Source of the DNA: Lentibacillus lipolyticus
GTDB lineage: Bacteria > Bacillota > Bacilli > Bacillales > Amphibacillaceae
DNA length: 64,000 bases
Assembly: GCA_004145795.1 (NCBI GenBank)
Contig: SEIO01000009.1
Span: forward strand, 1 to 64,000
Reading direction: 5' to 3'
Shown: positions 1 to 8,730 of the stretch, one piece after another
How positions within the stretch are numbered: position 1 is the stretch's first letter
Layout of the letters: every line of letters begins with the position of its first letter
Made by a program: the position numbers and the translations under genes
Notes under the pieces: model-generated
The model's input: only the letters and a program-made list of their open reading frames with translations
Database searches by the model: none
Told to the model about the DNA's origin: nothing

Positions 1-123
1 ATTTGCCGCTGACTTCCTTCAGATTCTGGGTCACCCCAGACACCCTTGTCTTAAGCTAATCGCTACTACTGCCTTCACGATTCGGGACTTTAACCCTAAA
101 GAATGTGTGCATGCCTGGCACAC
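1..123 (-). mobile_element. Group IIC intron, 5' end (domain I start), cut by the window edge
   Basis: Read on the minus strand from position 123, the sequence starts GTGTGCC, matching the group II 5' consensus GUGYG. It continues with blocks such as AGGGT.AAAGTCCCGAA, GTGAAGGCAGTAGTAG, ACAAGGGTGTC and GAATCTGAAGGAAG. These match, from memory, the start of the Oceanobacillus iheyensis group IIC intron. The preceding minus-strand sequence is a terminator hairpin plus TTTT, the preferred insertion context of class C introns. The rest of the ribozyme, any reverse transcriptase and the 3' splice site lie outside the window, so completeness is unknown. Confidence 0.87.
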
Positions 124-156
124 AAAAGTTCCAGCCCCATGAGAGCGGGCTGGAAC
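124..156 (-). terminator. Rho-independent terminator of the membrane protein gene; intron target site
   Basis: Perfect 10-bp stem (128-137 with 147-156) and a 9-nt loop, followed on the minus strand by TTTT (127-124). It lies 20 bases past the stop of the gene at 176-1363. The group II intron starts at the next base after the T tract. Confidence 0.9.
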
Positions 157-175
157 TTCTTGCTTGCTGTATTGT

Positions 176-1363
176 CTACAGAAATCCGACCAGTATACCT
201 GCCAGCACAACTGAAACAATGGTTACCGTAACAAATCCTCCGACCAGCATTGGTGGCAGCATATGACTCGTCAAGACCTCTTTCTCCTGCTCATCATCCG
301 TTAATGATTCAATGACTTCATTCGTAATAATATAGTCAGCAGGAAACCCGTATAAAGCAGTCAGTGATACAGCAAAAGACATTTCCTTACTTGTTTTCAA
401 GAATTTTCCGACAATAAACGAAAGAATATACATCCCTAGTATGCCCAGGACAATACTTCCAATCAGGATGAACAGGATATCCATCATCATCGTTGGTGTT
501 GCATTTTTAAGCCCATCCAATATATACAACATCAGTCCGAGCATCGCAAATCCAAATCCGTTCGCCTTCTCTAAAGCGCGTCTTTCCAAAAAGCCAACAC
601 TGGTTGCGATAACACCAAACAGCAGACAGAGTACAAACGGGCTAATGGATACAATCGGGTCGAGCACCGTCGACACTAGATAAGCCAGATACCCGACAAC
701 CGCTAATTTAAAAAACTTGAAGTAGTTGGTATTATATTTTTCCGGTATTTTACTAAATAGCTTTAGTCCCGGCTTTTCCAGCGTTTCTGTTGCAGCCGCA
801 GTTTCGTTCATTGCCAACTGTCCATTCCGGTTCATTTGCAGAAGGCGTTTTCCTTCCCTCTTCAGCATAATGGAGGTTAATGGATAGCCAGCAAAGCCTT
901 GGATGACATATACGACAATAGCAAAGACAGATAACGTTGCGAGCCCAGCTTCTGTCGCACCTTCCGACATAATAAGCGCCGATACCATTCCACCTACCAA
1001 TGGCGGGATTGCCACAATTACCGTCTTCATGCCAAACAGCAGCGAACCAATACTTAACAATAGAATGATAGCCCCCAGTATACCGGATAAAGCAATCAAC
1101 ACTGTTTTCCATTGTCGCTTAAGTTCTTCCAGCGACAGCAATGTACCCATATTCACAATTAATAGGTACATCATCGCTGTTGCGACAACGGATGGAATAC
1201 CCGCTTCTGCCACAATTTCCTTCGGGAAAAACGTCCAATACCCAAGCAAAAATAGAATCGCGCAAATAAAAATGGAGGGCACCCATGCTTTTGTCCTCAC
1301 AGCGACAAAGTCCCCAATAAATAAAATGAGAATGATAATAGCTAGTGCGAGCATTTGTGACAT
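176..1363 (-). CDS. Multi-pass membrane protein, probable transporter of unknown substrate
   Basis: A 395-residue, strongly hydrophobic protein with about ten predicted membrane segments. A more polar central loop (roughly residues 165-210, with runs of Ala/Thr/Glu and Lys) separates two hydrophobic halves. This two-bundle layout resembles secondary transporters such as Na+/glutamate symporter-like proteins, but I recognise no diagnostic motif and do not assign a substrate. The ATG is preceded by AGGAG about ten bases upstream. The gene stands alone with its own terminator. The terminator has been targeted by a group II intron, which leaves the coding sequence intact. Confidence 0.8.
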   Translation of the reverse strand: MSQMLALAIIILILFIGDFVAVRTKAWVPSIFICAILFLLGYWTFFPKEIVAEAGIPSVVATAMMYLLIVNMGTLLSLEELKRQWKTVLIALSGILGAIILLLSIGSLLFGMKTVIVAIPPLVGGMVSALIMSEGATEAGLATLSVFAIVVYVIQGFAGYPLTSIMLKREGKRLLQMNRNGQLAMNETAAATETLEKPGLKLFSKIPEKYNTNYFKFFKLAVVGYLAYLVSTVLDPIVSISPFVLCLLFGVIATSVGFLERRALEKANGFGFAMLGLMLYILDGLKNATPTMMMDILFILIGSIVLGILGMYILSFIVGKFLKTSKEMSFAVSLTALYGFPADYIITNEVIESLTDDEQEKEVLTSHMLPPMLVGGFVTVTIVSVVLAGILVGFL

Positions 1364-1545
1364 AATTGGACAACTCCTAGTAAAAAGATAACCGTATTAT
1401 AACAATTCAAAAAGAAATTTGAAAGAACATTTTAACGATTTTTTGAAATTAAATATTTGTTAGATAAGTACATTTTATCATAAATATTTTACCATTTATA
1501 CTTTTCATTCTACTAATTTGTGCTATACTAAAGTTGCCTCTGAAT

Positions 1546-1928
1546 ATGCCAGCCATTTCGCAGCCGCTCTTGCTTTCCTTTTTCCGAACAAAAAAATACT
1601 CTTCTTCGCATGTTCACCACTTTAGTGAACAAGTGGATGATCATCCACCATCCTCCTGGAAAGAATGTCAGCTCTCGTTTTGGAAACCATTTCCCCAGCC
1701 AAATAAAAATTGGCTCCAAACAAAACGAATCCAAACTATTTCTAATACAATTGAAAAAATTTGTCCGCTGGCTTGATAACCAAGCAGGAATTTGACATCA
1801 TCAAGCAAACACTACGCTCGCGCGACGATATTCATAACAGTGTGTTCAAAGTGATTGCTGTAACAGAGGATTATTTTACCGTAGTCGATATCGACTCCTA
1901 TCGCACATTTGGCGAAGCGAATGGCTAA
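1546..1928 (+). pseudogene. Frameshifted ORF remnant, unknown function
   Basis: An open frame runs from about 1534/1546 to 1776 (ending near ..NTIEKI). A different plus frame, open from about 1755, continues to a stop at 1926-1928. Its end reads as ordinary protein, including GLITKQEFDIIKQTL and SVFKVIAVTEDYFTVVDIDS. The GLITKQEF stretch resembles the SHOCT-type short C-terminal motif. A one-base change around the A-rich run at 1751-1760 would join the two frames. No ribosome binding site is obvious. A TATACT-like -10 at 1524-1529 lies just upstream. It could be a degraded gene, a sequencing error, or an unrelated short 3' ORF. Confidence 0.35.
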
Positions 1929-1937
1929 TCAAATAAC

Positions 1938-1971
1938 GAAAAAAATGACGATACATTTAAGTACCGTCACC
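1938..1971 (-). terminator. Terminator of the thermonuclease gene
   Basis: Stem 1945-1954 with 1961-1970 (one mismatch), six-base loop, then a T run on the minus strand (1944-1939). It lies directly after the stop of the minus-strand nuclease gene. Confidence 0.8.
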
Positions 1972-1977
1972 TTAAAG

Positions 1978-3333
1978 CTACGCCCCCGGCAAACTTTCAC
2001 AGGCTTCTCCATTGCCATCCCTGTCGAGTCTGTGGGGATCGTTGTCAGGTCCTCCGGCGGATTCGAAAAATGTTTGTGCTTCGTCATGTGTATCGAAGTC
2101 ACCACAGTCTCGATCGGGGCCGTTTGGGTCATATGCTAAGCCGTTTGAACTGGAACCCTGCGAAGCGGAATTGTCATTTGAAGAAACACCAGAATCTGTT
2201 GGTTGATTCGCAGACTCCTGCGATTCCTGGTCGTTAAATCCGTCACTCGTAACGTAATTTTTTCGGCTCCAAATTCCTCTGCCGGCACTTTTGGCTCTGT
2301 TTTGCGCCTTCATAAATGCACTGCTGTGCGTGTACGGCGGGTCGTACACATACGCGTACCGTGCCAAGCCTTGTTCCAGCAACATTTTATTAAAGTTCTT
2401 ACCATCAACCCACAAGTAAGCTAATAACCTGTCATACTTATCACGCTTGGGACCATCGTATTCCACTTTCACCTGTTTACCGGATAATTGCTCCTTGGCA
2501 AACTGGCTTGCTTTGGGGCCAAAGGGCTGTACGGGCTTGGATGGATGGACCGTCTCTGGTGTGTCAACCAGCAGCAGGCGTACATCTTCCGTTTTCCCGT
2601 TTAACCGTATCTCGATTGTATCCCCATCAACCACTCGTGTTACGGTGGCGGTAACATCGCCAGGAACGGATTCCTGTTCTGGTGCCGAATTACGCTGAGA
2701 TGACTTGTCTGCTGCAGTTTCCGAGGATGAACTTTTTTCCTCATTGTTGGAAGATGACTGATTGCTGGCTGTATCGGTATTATTGTCTGAAGGCTTTTCC
2801 TTGCCATCAGATTGTTCTTTACTTCCATCTTCCTTCCGCTCTTTACTTTCTTTATCGTTTTGCTCGGATGCTGATGACTCGTCATTAGAAGCTTCTTTAT
2901 CACGTTCCGTCTTGTTGGATCCATCTTTCTCATCTTTTGCGCTTTCTTCCTGGATTGCCGTTGCTACTTTATCGTCACTTGATGTGGACTCACTTCCTGC
3001 AAACGGATTGGGAAGCACGCCGATAAGTATAAATGAAATCGCAAAGATGATTGCTGCCCTTTTCCTGTTTGGTATGTGGAGCAAGTTTAGTTTGCCCTTA
3101 AATAGTGCTATACAAGAAGATATAAATGCGCCTAGCAGAATCAGGCCGATCAATGAATAGAACACGCTTCCGATTGAATCACCGGACACCATAGAGAGCG
3201 GGATGCCGAGCAAAAACAAATATACTATTGCTGCCACAGCCATTTTCCAAGGTGACATCGATCGGAATCCCGGTATTTTGTGATACCATGTCCTGTCTGT
3301 TTTCTCCATGTTGTTTTGTTGCTGCCTGGACAT
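1978..3333 (-). CDS. Membrane-anchored thermonuclease (SNase) with C-terminal excalibur domain
   Basis: 451 residues when started at the ATG at 3333, which follows AGGGAGG; an in-frame upstream extension has no better signal. Three hydrophobic segments (about 27-50, 53-76, 91-110) are followed by a long Ser/Glu/Lys/Asp-rich linker (about 111-223). A staphylococcal-nuclease-like domain follows (about 224-359) with VVDGDTIEI, VRLLLVDTPE and YDRLLAYLW, which hold the Arg/Glu/Arg and Asp positions expected for activity. After a second Ser/Asn-rich spacer comes an excalibur domain (about 397-451) with DRDGNGEACE, a probable calcium site. The likely role is degrading extracellular DNA at the cell surface. 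Most bacterial SNases are simply secreted, so the triple-membrane anchor is notable. Confidence 0.9.
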   Translation of the reverse strand: MSRQQQNNMEKTDRTWYHKIPGFRSMSPWKMAVAAIVYLFLLGIPLSMVSGDSIGSVFYSLIGLILLGAFISSCIALFKGKLNLLHIPNRKRAAIIFAISFILIGVLPNPFAGSESTSSDDKVATAIQEESAKDEKDGSNKTERDKEASNDESSASEQNDKESKERKEDGSKEQSDGKEKPSDNNTDTASNQSSSNNEEKSSSSETAADKSSQRNSAPEQESVPGDVTATVTRVVDGDTIEIRLNGKTEDVRLLLVDTPETVHPSKPVQPFGPKASQFAKEQLSGKQVKVEYDGPKRDKYDRLLAYLWVDGKNFNKMLLEQGLARYAYVYDPPYTHSSAFMKAQNRAKSAGRGIWSRKNYVTSDGFNDQESQESANQPTDSGVSSNDNSASQGSSSNGLAYDPNGPDRDCGDFDTHDEAQTFFESAGGPDNDPHRLDRDGNGEACESLPGA

Positions 3334-3475
3334 GTTTAACCTCCCTTTTTCTTCATAATTGCAATATAGAATCAACATTCTATTTTACCAATAGGTGAAG
3401 CCTATGAGCAATGCCTCCATCGAAAAATAATAACCCCGAATGTATATTGATACTGAATGCAAAGGAGGGGCTTTT

Positions 3476-3622
3476 ATGAATAATAAGAACAGGGACACCA
3501 AAATCGATTGGATCATCATGACCAAGGCAGATGAAATGGAGATGGCACTTCGCCGGGAACTGAGAAAGCAGGGAAAAACCGTAGAGGAAATAGAAGAATT
3601 TGTTTATTATTTGTTCGACTAA
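3476..3622 (+). CDS. Small hypothetical protein, 48 residues
   Basis: The ATG at 3476 follows a strong AAAGGAGG site eight bases upstream; an in-frame upstream extension to 3440 lacks one. The product is charged and predicted helical, with ALRRELRKQGKTVEEIEEFVYYLF. It resembles small conserved Bacillus cytosolic proteins in general style, but I cannot name a family. It sits alone between two minus-strand genes. Confidence 0.65.
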   Translation: MNNKNRDTKIDWIIMTKADEMEMALRRELRKQGKTVEEIEEFVYYLFD

Positions 3623-3704
3623 TATAAGAAGGGATTCACTTGGAACGAACATATTAATTAACTTAATGGCGGTCATTACAGCCGGCAATACGGCTTTTAG
3701 CAGC

Positions 3705-3736
3705 AAAAAGGAGACTGGCACTAGCCACCATCTCCT
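3705..3736 (-). terminator. Terminator of the MDR oxidoreductase gene
   Basis: Imperfect stem AGGAGA.TGG/CCA.TCTCCT (709-718 region with 725-736 region, offsets from 3000) followed on the minus strand by TTTT. It lies just past the stop at 3745. Confidence 0.65.
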
Positions 3737-3744
3737 TTCCTGCT

Positions 3745-4767
3745 TTATTCGTATTGACGGTCTGCTACTTTTACCAGCAGCTTTCCAATATTTTTGCCTC
3801 TGAACAGATCCAGAAATGCACTTGGAATGGTTTCAAAGCCTTCGCGGATGGTTTCCCGGTACGTCAGTTTACCTTCTTGCAGCCATTGACCGAGCTGCTG
3901 GGCGCCTTCCTTGAAGCGATTGGAGTAGTTTCCGATCGTAAAGCCTTGCATGAGAGCACTTTTCTTGATGAGCGTTTGCTGCACGCGTGGGCCGATGTCT
4001 GGTGCTTTCTGATTGTACGTGGAAATAGCACCACAAACCGGAATGCGTGCATAGCGGTTTAATTGCGACATGACGGCATCCGCTATGTCACCACCAACGT
4101 TATCGAAATACACATCCACCCCATTCGGACAGGCACAAGCTAAGTCGTGTCTGATATCGTCCGTTGTCCGGTAATTGATCCCCTCGTCAAAGCCCAGATC
4201 CTCTATCAGATAGTTGATTTTTTCATCAGATCCGGCAATGCCGACAACGCGTGCACCTTGGATTTTGGCGATTTGCCCCACGGTGGAACCAACCGAACCT
4301 GCAGCACCTGAAATGACGACCGTCTCGCCTGCTTTCGGCTTACCGATATCCAGCAAACCAAAATACGCAGTTAAACCGGTCATGCCCAGTATTCCCAGGT
4401 GGGTGGTAATTGGTGCGATCGATGGATCAATTGGCCGGACTTCATCTGCGTTGGCGACATAATACTCCTGCCAGCCGAACATGCCTGTCACGACATCGCC
4501 GACCTGAAATTGGTCGGAATTGGACTCTATCACCTCACCGATAGAACCTCCTTCGATTACTTCATTGACTTTAAACGGTTCAATGTACGATTCCGCATTC
4601 TCCATTCTCCCCCGCATATACGGATCAACGGATACATACAGCGTTTTGATGAGAATTTGTCCTTCCTGGACGGCCGCCACTTCTGCCTGGACAAACTGAA
4701 ACGTATTATCATCAGGCATGCCTTGTGGCCGCTCTGCCAATATGATTTGGTTATTCGTCAGTACCAT
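3745..4767 (-). CDS. NADP-dependent MDR-family oxidoreductase (YfmJ/CurA-like)
   Basis: 340 residues, the usual length for zinc-independent medium-chain reductases. The N-terminal GroES-like part contains VDPYMRGRM, typical of the leukotriene B4 dehydrogenase / CurA / YfmJ branch. The Rossmann part has VISGAAGSVGSTVGQIAKIQG for NADP binding, then YFDNVGG. No zinc-ligand pattern is seen. These enzymes reduce the double bond of alpha,beta-unsaturated ketones or aldehydes, often as detoxification. The ATG follows AAAGGAG. Transcribed alone, with a terminator downstream. The exact substrate is not predictable. Confidence 0.88.
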   Translation of the reverse strand: MVLTNNQIILAERPQGMPDDNTFQFVQAEVAAVQEGQILIKTLYVSVDPYMRGRMENAESYIEPFKVNEVIEGGSIGEVIESNSDQFQVGDVVTGMFGWQEYYVANADEVRPIDPSIAPITTHLGILGMTGLTAYFGLLDIGKPKAGETVVISGAAGSVGSTVGQIAKIQGARVVGIAGSDEKINYLIEDLGFDEGINYRTTDDIRHDLACACPNGVDVYFDNVGGDIADAVMSQLNRYARIPVCGAISTYNQKAPDIGPRVQQTLIKKSALMQGFTIGNYSNRFKEGAQQLGQWLQEGKLTYRETIREGFETIPSAFLDLFRGKNIGKLLVKVADRQYE

Positions 4768-4894
4768 AATGATGACTCCTTTAAAATATAATGTTTCCTG
4801 ATGCTTATCCTCTATGATAGATGAAATAATAACGTTATACCATCAATAGGACGGTTGTTTACAAAATCGATCTGCAGTAGAAGTTGCATAATCT

Positions 4895-6178
4895 CTACAT
4901 ATACGCCATTCGTTTCACCTCAGACATTAATTCCTCCCTGAACTTCGGATGGGCAATATCGATCAGTGCTCTCGTCCGCTCCCGGATGGTTTTGCCACGG
5001 AGCCTCGCAACGCCGTACTCGGTGACAATATAATCAACATCATTCTTGGATGCTGTTACTGGCGTTCCCGGTTGAAGGGTTGGCACGATTTTGGAAATGG
5101 TATCGTCTTTGGCGGTGGAATGCATGCAGATAACACCTCTACCACCTTCAGAAAGATGGGAAGCTAATTGAAAATCAGACTGGCCACCGGTAGATGACCA
5201 ATAGGTGCCGCCTACCATTTCCGAATTGACCTGGCCAAGAAAGTCAACTTCTACACCGGCGTTCACCGTCACTAGATTCTCCACTTCGTGCAACCGGCCG
5301 ACATGGTTTGTCTTGTTCACCGGCAACATATACACACCCTCATTTTCATGAAGAAAATCATACAGCGCCCGCGTTCCATATGCGAAGGTTGCGGTCATTT
5401 TGCCCTTCCTGAATGGATTGTTTTCGTTTGTTACGGCACCGCTTTCATAAAGAGAAATAATTTTTTCTGGGATCATTTCCGTATGAATACTCAGATTCCG
5501 ATAGTCTTTCAGATTATCGATAATCGCATTTGGAATCGACCCAAAGCCTATCTGAAGAGTATCCCCGTTTTTAATTAGACTGGCAACATGTTCGCCAATC
5601 AGCTTGTCTTTTTCCGATTGAGGTGGCGCAGTTGGTGCCTCCGGAATTGGCTGATGATGTTCGATGACTGCGGTGACGTCGGAAATATGGATTTGATTTT
5701 CGCCATATGTGCGTGGCATATGTTCATTTACTTCCAGTAAAATCGTTTCGGCATACGGAAGCATCGCAGTTATGTGATCTGCATTCGTTCCCAGCGAAAA
5801 GTAGCCTTTGTCGTCCATTGGTGCGGCTGTAGCCATGATGACCGGCTTCCTGGCAATCTGCCGTAAAATCTTCGGTATGTCAGAAAAATGATTGGGCAGA
5901 AGGTCAATTTTTCCTTCTTGAAACGCCCTTCGCTCTGCTGCACCCATGAACATGCTAACGATTTTCAATTTGTCCGGATTCACGTCCAAGACCTCGCGGG
6001 TTGAAAACATTTGAAACAACCGATTACCTCGAAGCCCGTCGTACGTTTCCAATTGTTTCATCAACGCTTCCGGTTCCCCGGCAAGAATAGGGGTAATAAT
6101 ATCCGTTCCCGGCTGAATAAACGTAACCGCTTTCGTTTTCGTGCAGCGTTTGCGCTCGTAGACCTGTGCAGAATTCAT
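4895..6178 (-). CDS. Acetyl-CoA hydrolase/transferase family protein (4-hydroxybutyrate CoA-transferase-like)
   Basis: 427 residues. It has the GFGSIPNAI loop and, later, GQVNSEMVGG, which holds the glutamate expected to form the glutamyl-CoA thioester. The C-terminal VDYIVTEYGVARLRGKT is typical of the acetyl-CoA hydrolase/transferase C-terminal domain. These enzymes move CoA between short acyl groups such as acetate, butyrate or 4-hydroxybutyrate. The start ATG has AAGGAG upstream. The gene is followed closely by the oxidoreductase gene on the same strand (about 127 bases apart), but the two probably have separate signals. An 18-bp inverted repeat lies about 80 bases upstream. The substrate is uncertain. 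Confidence 0.88.
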   Translation of the reverse strand: MNSAQVYERKRCTKTKAVTFIQPGTDIITPILAGEPEALMKQLETYDGLRGNRLFQMFSTREVLDVNPDKLKIVSMFMGAAERRAFQEGKIDLLPNHFSDIPKILRQIARKPVIMATAAPMDDKGYFSLGTNADHITAMLPYAETILLEVNEHMPRTYGENQIHISDVTAVIEHHQPIPEAPTAPPQSEKDKLIGEHVASLIKNGDTLQIGFGSIPNAIIDNLKDYRNLSIHTEMIPEKIISLYESGAVTNENNPFRKGKMTATFAYGTRALYDFLHENEGVYMLPVNKTNHVGRLHEVENLVTVNAGVEVDFLGQVNSEMVGGTYWSSTGGQSDFQLASHLSEGGRGVICMHSTAKDDTISKIVPTLQPGTPVTASKNDVDYIVTEYGVARLRGKTIRERTRALIDIAHPKFREELMSEVKRMAYM

Positions 6179-6256
6179 GATAGCATAACTCCTTTTTATG
6201 AAAGCATGACAATAATAGATTAATAAGTTTTTTGCAGAATAATAGGGGATATATAG

Positions 6257-6274
6257 TTCAAGCGACCGCTTGAA
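6257..6274. promoter_or_regulatory. Perfect inverted repeat upstream of the CoA-transferase gene, possible operator
   Basis: TTCAAGCG-AC-CGCTTGAA, two perfect 8-base arms. It is in the mqo/CoA-transferase gap, 79 bases before the CoA-transferase start and outside the mqo terminator. The symmetry fits a dimeric repressor site (TetR-like, for example), but no regulator gene is adjacent. A short hairpin role is equally possible. Confidence 0.4.
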
Positions 6275-6292
6275 GAAGTCTCAGCGACTGTA

Positions 6293-6342
6293 AAACGAAA
6301 GGAAGCACGAATTTGCTTGGGCGACAATTGATGCTTCCTTTC
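6293..6342 (-). terminator. Terminator of mqo
   Basis: Perfect 11-base arms GAAAGGAAGCA/TGCTTCCTTTC around a long loop, followed on the minus strand by CGTTTTAC. It lies just beyond the mqo stop. Confidence 0.7.
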
Positions 6343-6356
6343 ACATACCACGATGG

Positions 6357-7862
6357 TTATGCTTTATTTACTTTTTCCTTGTCCATCAGGCTAAGCGCCT
6401 GAGCCGTTGTCGCATGGATTTCTTGAACAAGGGCTGGATTATCCTTAAGTGATTCACCGTAGGAAGGAATCATTTCTTTTATTTTTGGTTCCCATTCGTC
6501 AGCATGTTCCGGGAAGCATTTTTCAATGATTTCCAGCATGATGGAAGCTGCCGTTGAGGCACCCGGCGAAGCACCAAGCAAGGCAGCAATCGAGCCATCA
6601 TCGGAGTTGACTACTTCCGTACCAAATTGAAGGGTACCTCTGCCCTTGTCATCGGTATCCTTAATGACCTGAACCCGCTGGCCTGCTGTCACGATATCCC
6701 AATCTTCGCTTTTCGCGTCTGGAACAAATTCCCGTAACTGCTCGATGTATTGCTCTTTCGATAACAGCAACTGTTCGACTAGGTATTTGGTCAGTGGCAT
6801 GTTTTTGGCACCTGCAGCTAACATTGTAAAGACGTTATCCGGTTTAACCGACCCTATTAAGTCCATGTTGGAACCCGCTTTTAAGAATTTTGGCGTAAAT
6901 CCAGCAAACGGTCCGAACAGCAAGGAACGTTCGCCGTCGATATAACGTGTGTCAAGGTGCGGTACCGACATTGGCGGGGCCCCGACCGGCGCTTTGCCGT
7001 AGACCTTTGCGTGATGCTGCTGTATCACGTCCGGATTGTTGCAAACGAGGAATAGTCCGCTTACCGGAAAACCGCCAACATGTTTACTTTCGGGAATACC
7101 AGTTTTTTGCAGCAGCGGCAAGGCTCCTCCGCCAGCACCGATAAAGACGAACTTTGCCGTATGGGTTTCCAGCGTGCCGCGTTCGAAATTCCGCACCTTT
7201 ACTTCCCAAGCACCATCCTCTGTCCGCTGAATATCATCTACCGTATGGCTGTACTTGATATGTACACCCTGACGCTCTAGATGGTTCAGCAGTTTCCGCG
7301 TAAGTGCACCGAAATTGACGTCCGTTCCAGAGTCGACTTTCGTTGCTGCCATTGGCTGATTTACGTTCCGTTCCTCCATAATCAGTGGCATCCACTCTTT
7401 TAATTTTTCCGGGTCATCGGAAAACTCCATTCCTTCAAATAGCGGATTGTCGGACAAAGCGTTAAACCGTTTTTTCAGGAATGATACATTATCTTCCCCA
7501 TGGACCAGACTCATGTGCGGTAGCGGCTTAATGAATTCCTGCGGGTTGTCAATCAGATTGTTCTTCACAAGGTAGGACCAAAATTGTTTGGAAACCTGGA
7601 ATTTTTCGTTAATGTTTAGTGCTTTCGTAATATCAACGGATCCATCCGGCTGTTCGGGCGTGTAGTTCAGTTCACATAATGCGGAATGTCCGGTCCCAGC
7701 ATTATTCCATACGTTCGAACTTTCCTCTCCTGCATGTTCAAGCTTTTCAAAAATGGTAATGTCCAAATCTGGTGCCAATTCTTTCAATAGCGATCCCAAT
7801 GTTGCACTCATGACACCGGCACCAATCAGGATAACGTCTGTTGTCGTATGTCTGCTACTCAT
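6357..7862 (-). CDS. mqo: Malate:quinone oxidoreductase
   Basis: 501 residues, the standard Mqo length. It oxidises malate to oxaloacetate and passes electrons to membrane quinone, as a peripheral membrane FAD enzyme of the TCA cycle. The N-terminal [12 protein letters not shown] is the FAD dinucleotide-binding loop. [24 protein letters not shown] and the later [15 protein letters not shown] are characteristic family stretches. The ATG at 7862 follows AAGGAAGGG. It has its own terminator and appears monocistronic. No cytosolic malate dehydrogenase is in the window. Confidence 0.96.
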   Translation of the reverse strand: MSSRHTTTDVILIGAGVMSATLGSLLKELAPDLDITIFEKLEHAGEESSNVWNNAGTGHSALCELNYTPEQPDGSVDITKALNINEKFQVSKQFWSYLVKNNLIDNPQEFIKPLPHMSLVHGEDNVSFLKKRFNALSDNPLFEGMEFSDDPEKLKEWMPLIMEERNVNQPMAATKVDSGTDVNFGALTRKLLNHLERQGVHIKYSHTVDDIQRTEDGAWEVKVRNFERGTLETHTAKFVFIGAGGGALPLLQKTGIPESKHVGGFPVSGLFLVCNNPDVIQQHHAKVYGKAPVGAPPMSVPHLDTRYIDGERSLLFGPFAGFTPKFLKAGSNMDLIGSVKPDNVFTMLAAGAKNMPLTKYLVEQLLLSKEQYIEQLREFVPDAKSEDWDIVTAGQRVQVIKDTDDKGRGTLQFGTEVVNSDDGSIAALLGASPGASTAASIMLEIIEKCFPEHADEWEPKIKEMIPSYGESLKDNPALVQEIHATTAQALSLMDKEKVNKA

Positions 7863-8025
7863 ATTTACCCTTCCTTATATGTAAAATTTGCTGAAAGGAT
7901 GTAAGCCGCTTCCGTATGTGCTTTGAGCACGTCAGAAGCCAATCACGTCTTACCTCTTTTCTGATAAAATATACTCTTATAATAGTTTACCATTGTTATC
8001 ATCATATTGAAATATTAATTTTCTG

Positions 8026-8122
8026 TGACGTGATGGATCCGACACAGCAGACCCGCCATGGGAACTGGCACCTTGGTTCATTTTTGCGGACCAGGGTTCC
8101 TGTCCCCCCACGGGTCACTTGT
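8026..8122. repeat. Possible REP-like extragenic palindrome
   Basis: Nested inverted segments: GGAACTGGCACC and GGTTCATTTTTG face GGACCAGGGTTCCTGTCCCC, with outer GTGAC/GTCAC arms at 8026 and 8113. The GGGACAGG..CC motif style resembles short dispersed palindromes seen in many Bacillaceae genomes. Only one copy is visible here, so its repetitive nature is inference. It overlaps the last bases of rlmH and may serve as its terminator. Confidence 0.4.
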
Positions 8123-8594
8123 GATATGGTTCTCCCCGCATAATCCGAAATGCCCGATATATCTGTTCCAGCAATATCATTCGCATCATCTGATGGGGGA
8201 ATGTCAGCTTGGAAAATGACAAAGCGAGGTCGCTGCGCTTTTGCACCGCTTCGCTTATCCCGACGGAGCCGCCGATAACGAAGGCGACTTTGCTTTTGCC
8301 ATAGGTGGCAAGTTCATCCAGACGCGTTGCGAATTGTTCCGATGACAACATTTTTCCGCCAATCTCCAATGTAATGACATAGGTATCCTGGCTGATGTTC
8401 AAGAGAATCCGCTCGCCTTCTTTTCGCTTCACTTCCTGCATTTCGGCTTCGCTCATGTTTTCCGGCGCTTTTTCGTCCGCCACTTCCACCATTTGAACCT
8501 TTGCATAGGGGCCAAGCCGCTTCAAGTATTCCTCGATCCCTTGCTTTAAATATTTTTCCTTGAGTTTTCCGACAGCGATTATTTTTATATTCAT
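8115..8594 (-). CDS. rlmH: 23S rRNA (pseudouridine(1915)-N3)-methyltransferase RlmH
   Basis: 159 residues, the full family length. SPOUT-class methyltransferase that methylates pseudouridine 1915 in helix 69 of 23S rRNA. Visible hallmarks are the N-terminal [16 protein letters not shown], the knot region [13 protein letters not shown] and the C-terminal [19 protein letters not shown]. In many Bacillales rlmH lies close to htrC. Here about 17 kb of other genes separate them, which suggests later insertion or rearrangement. Confidence 0.97.
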   Translation of the reverse strand: MNIKIIAVGKLKEKYLKQGIEEYLKRLGPYAKVQMVEVADEKAPENMSEAEMQEVKRKEGERILLNISQDTYVITLEIGGKMLSSEQFATRLDELATYGKSKVAFVIGGSVGISEAVQKRSDLALSFSKLTFPHQMMRMILLEQIYRAFRIMRGEPYHK

Positions 8595-8631
8595 AAGCCA
8601 CCATCCTCGTTATCGTGTGCCTTCCAGTATA

Positions 8632-8670
8632 ACAAAAATGACGATACCCGTATCCGGCAGTATCGCCATT
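8632..8670 (-). terminator. Terminator of the coiled-coil protein gene
   Basis: Stem AATG.CGATAC/GTATCG.CATT (8637-8647 with 8660-8670), followed on the minus strand by TTTTTG. It lies downstream of the gene ending at 8731. Confidence 0.75.
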
Positions 8671-8730
8671 ATCTATCATTTGTTTCCTATTGGTGATTTT
8701 CCAAATAACTGCAACAACCGCATATGCGGA

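Noticed and set aside
441-1391. Plus-strand open frames opposite the membrane protein gene
   Set aside because: They are antisense shadows of a well-supported minus-strand gene with ribosome binding site and terminator.
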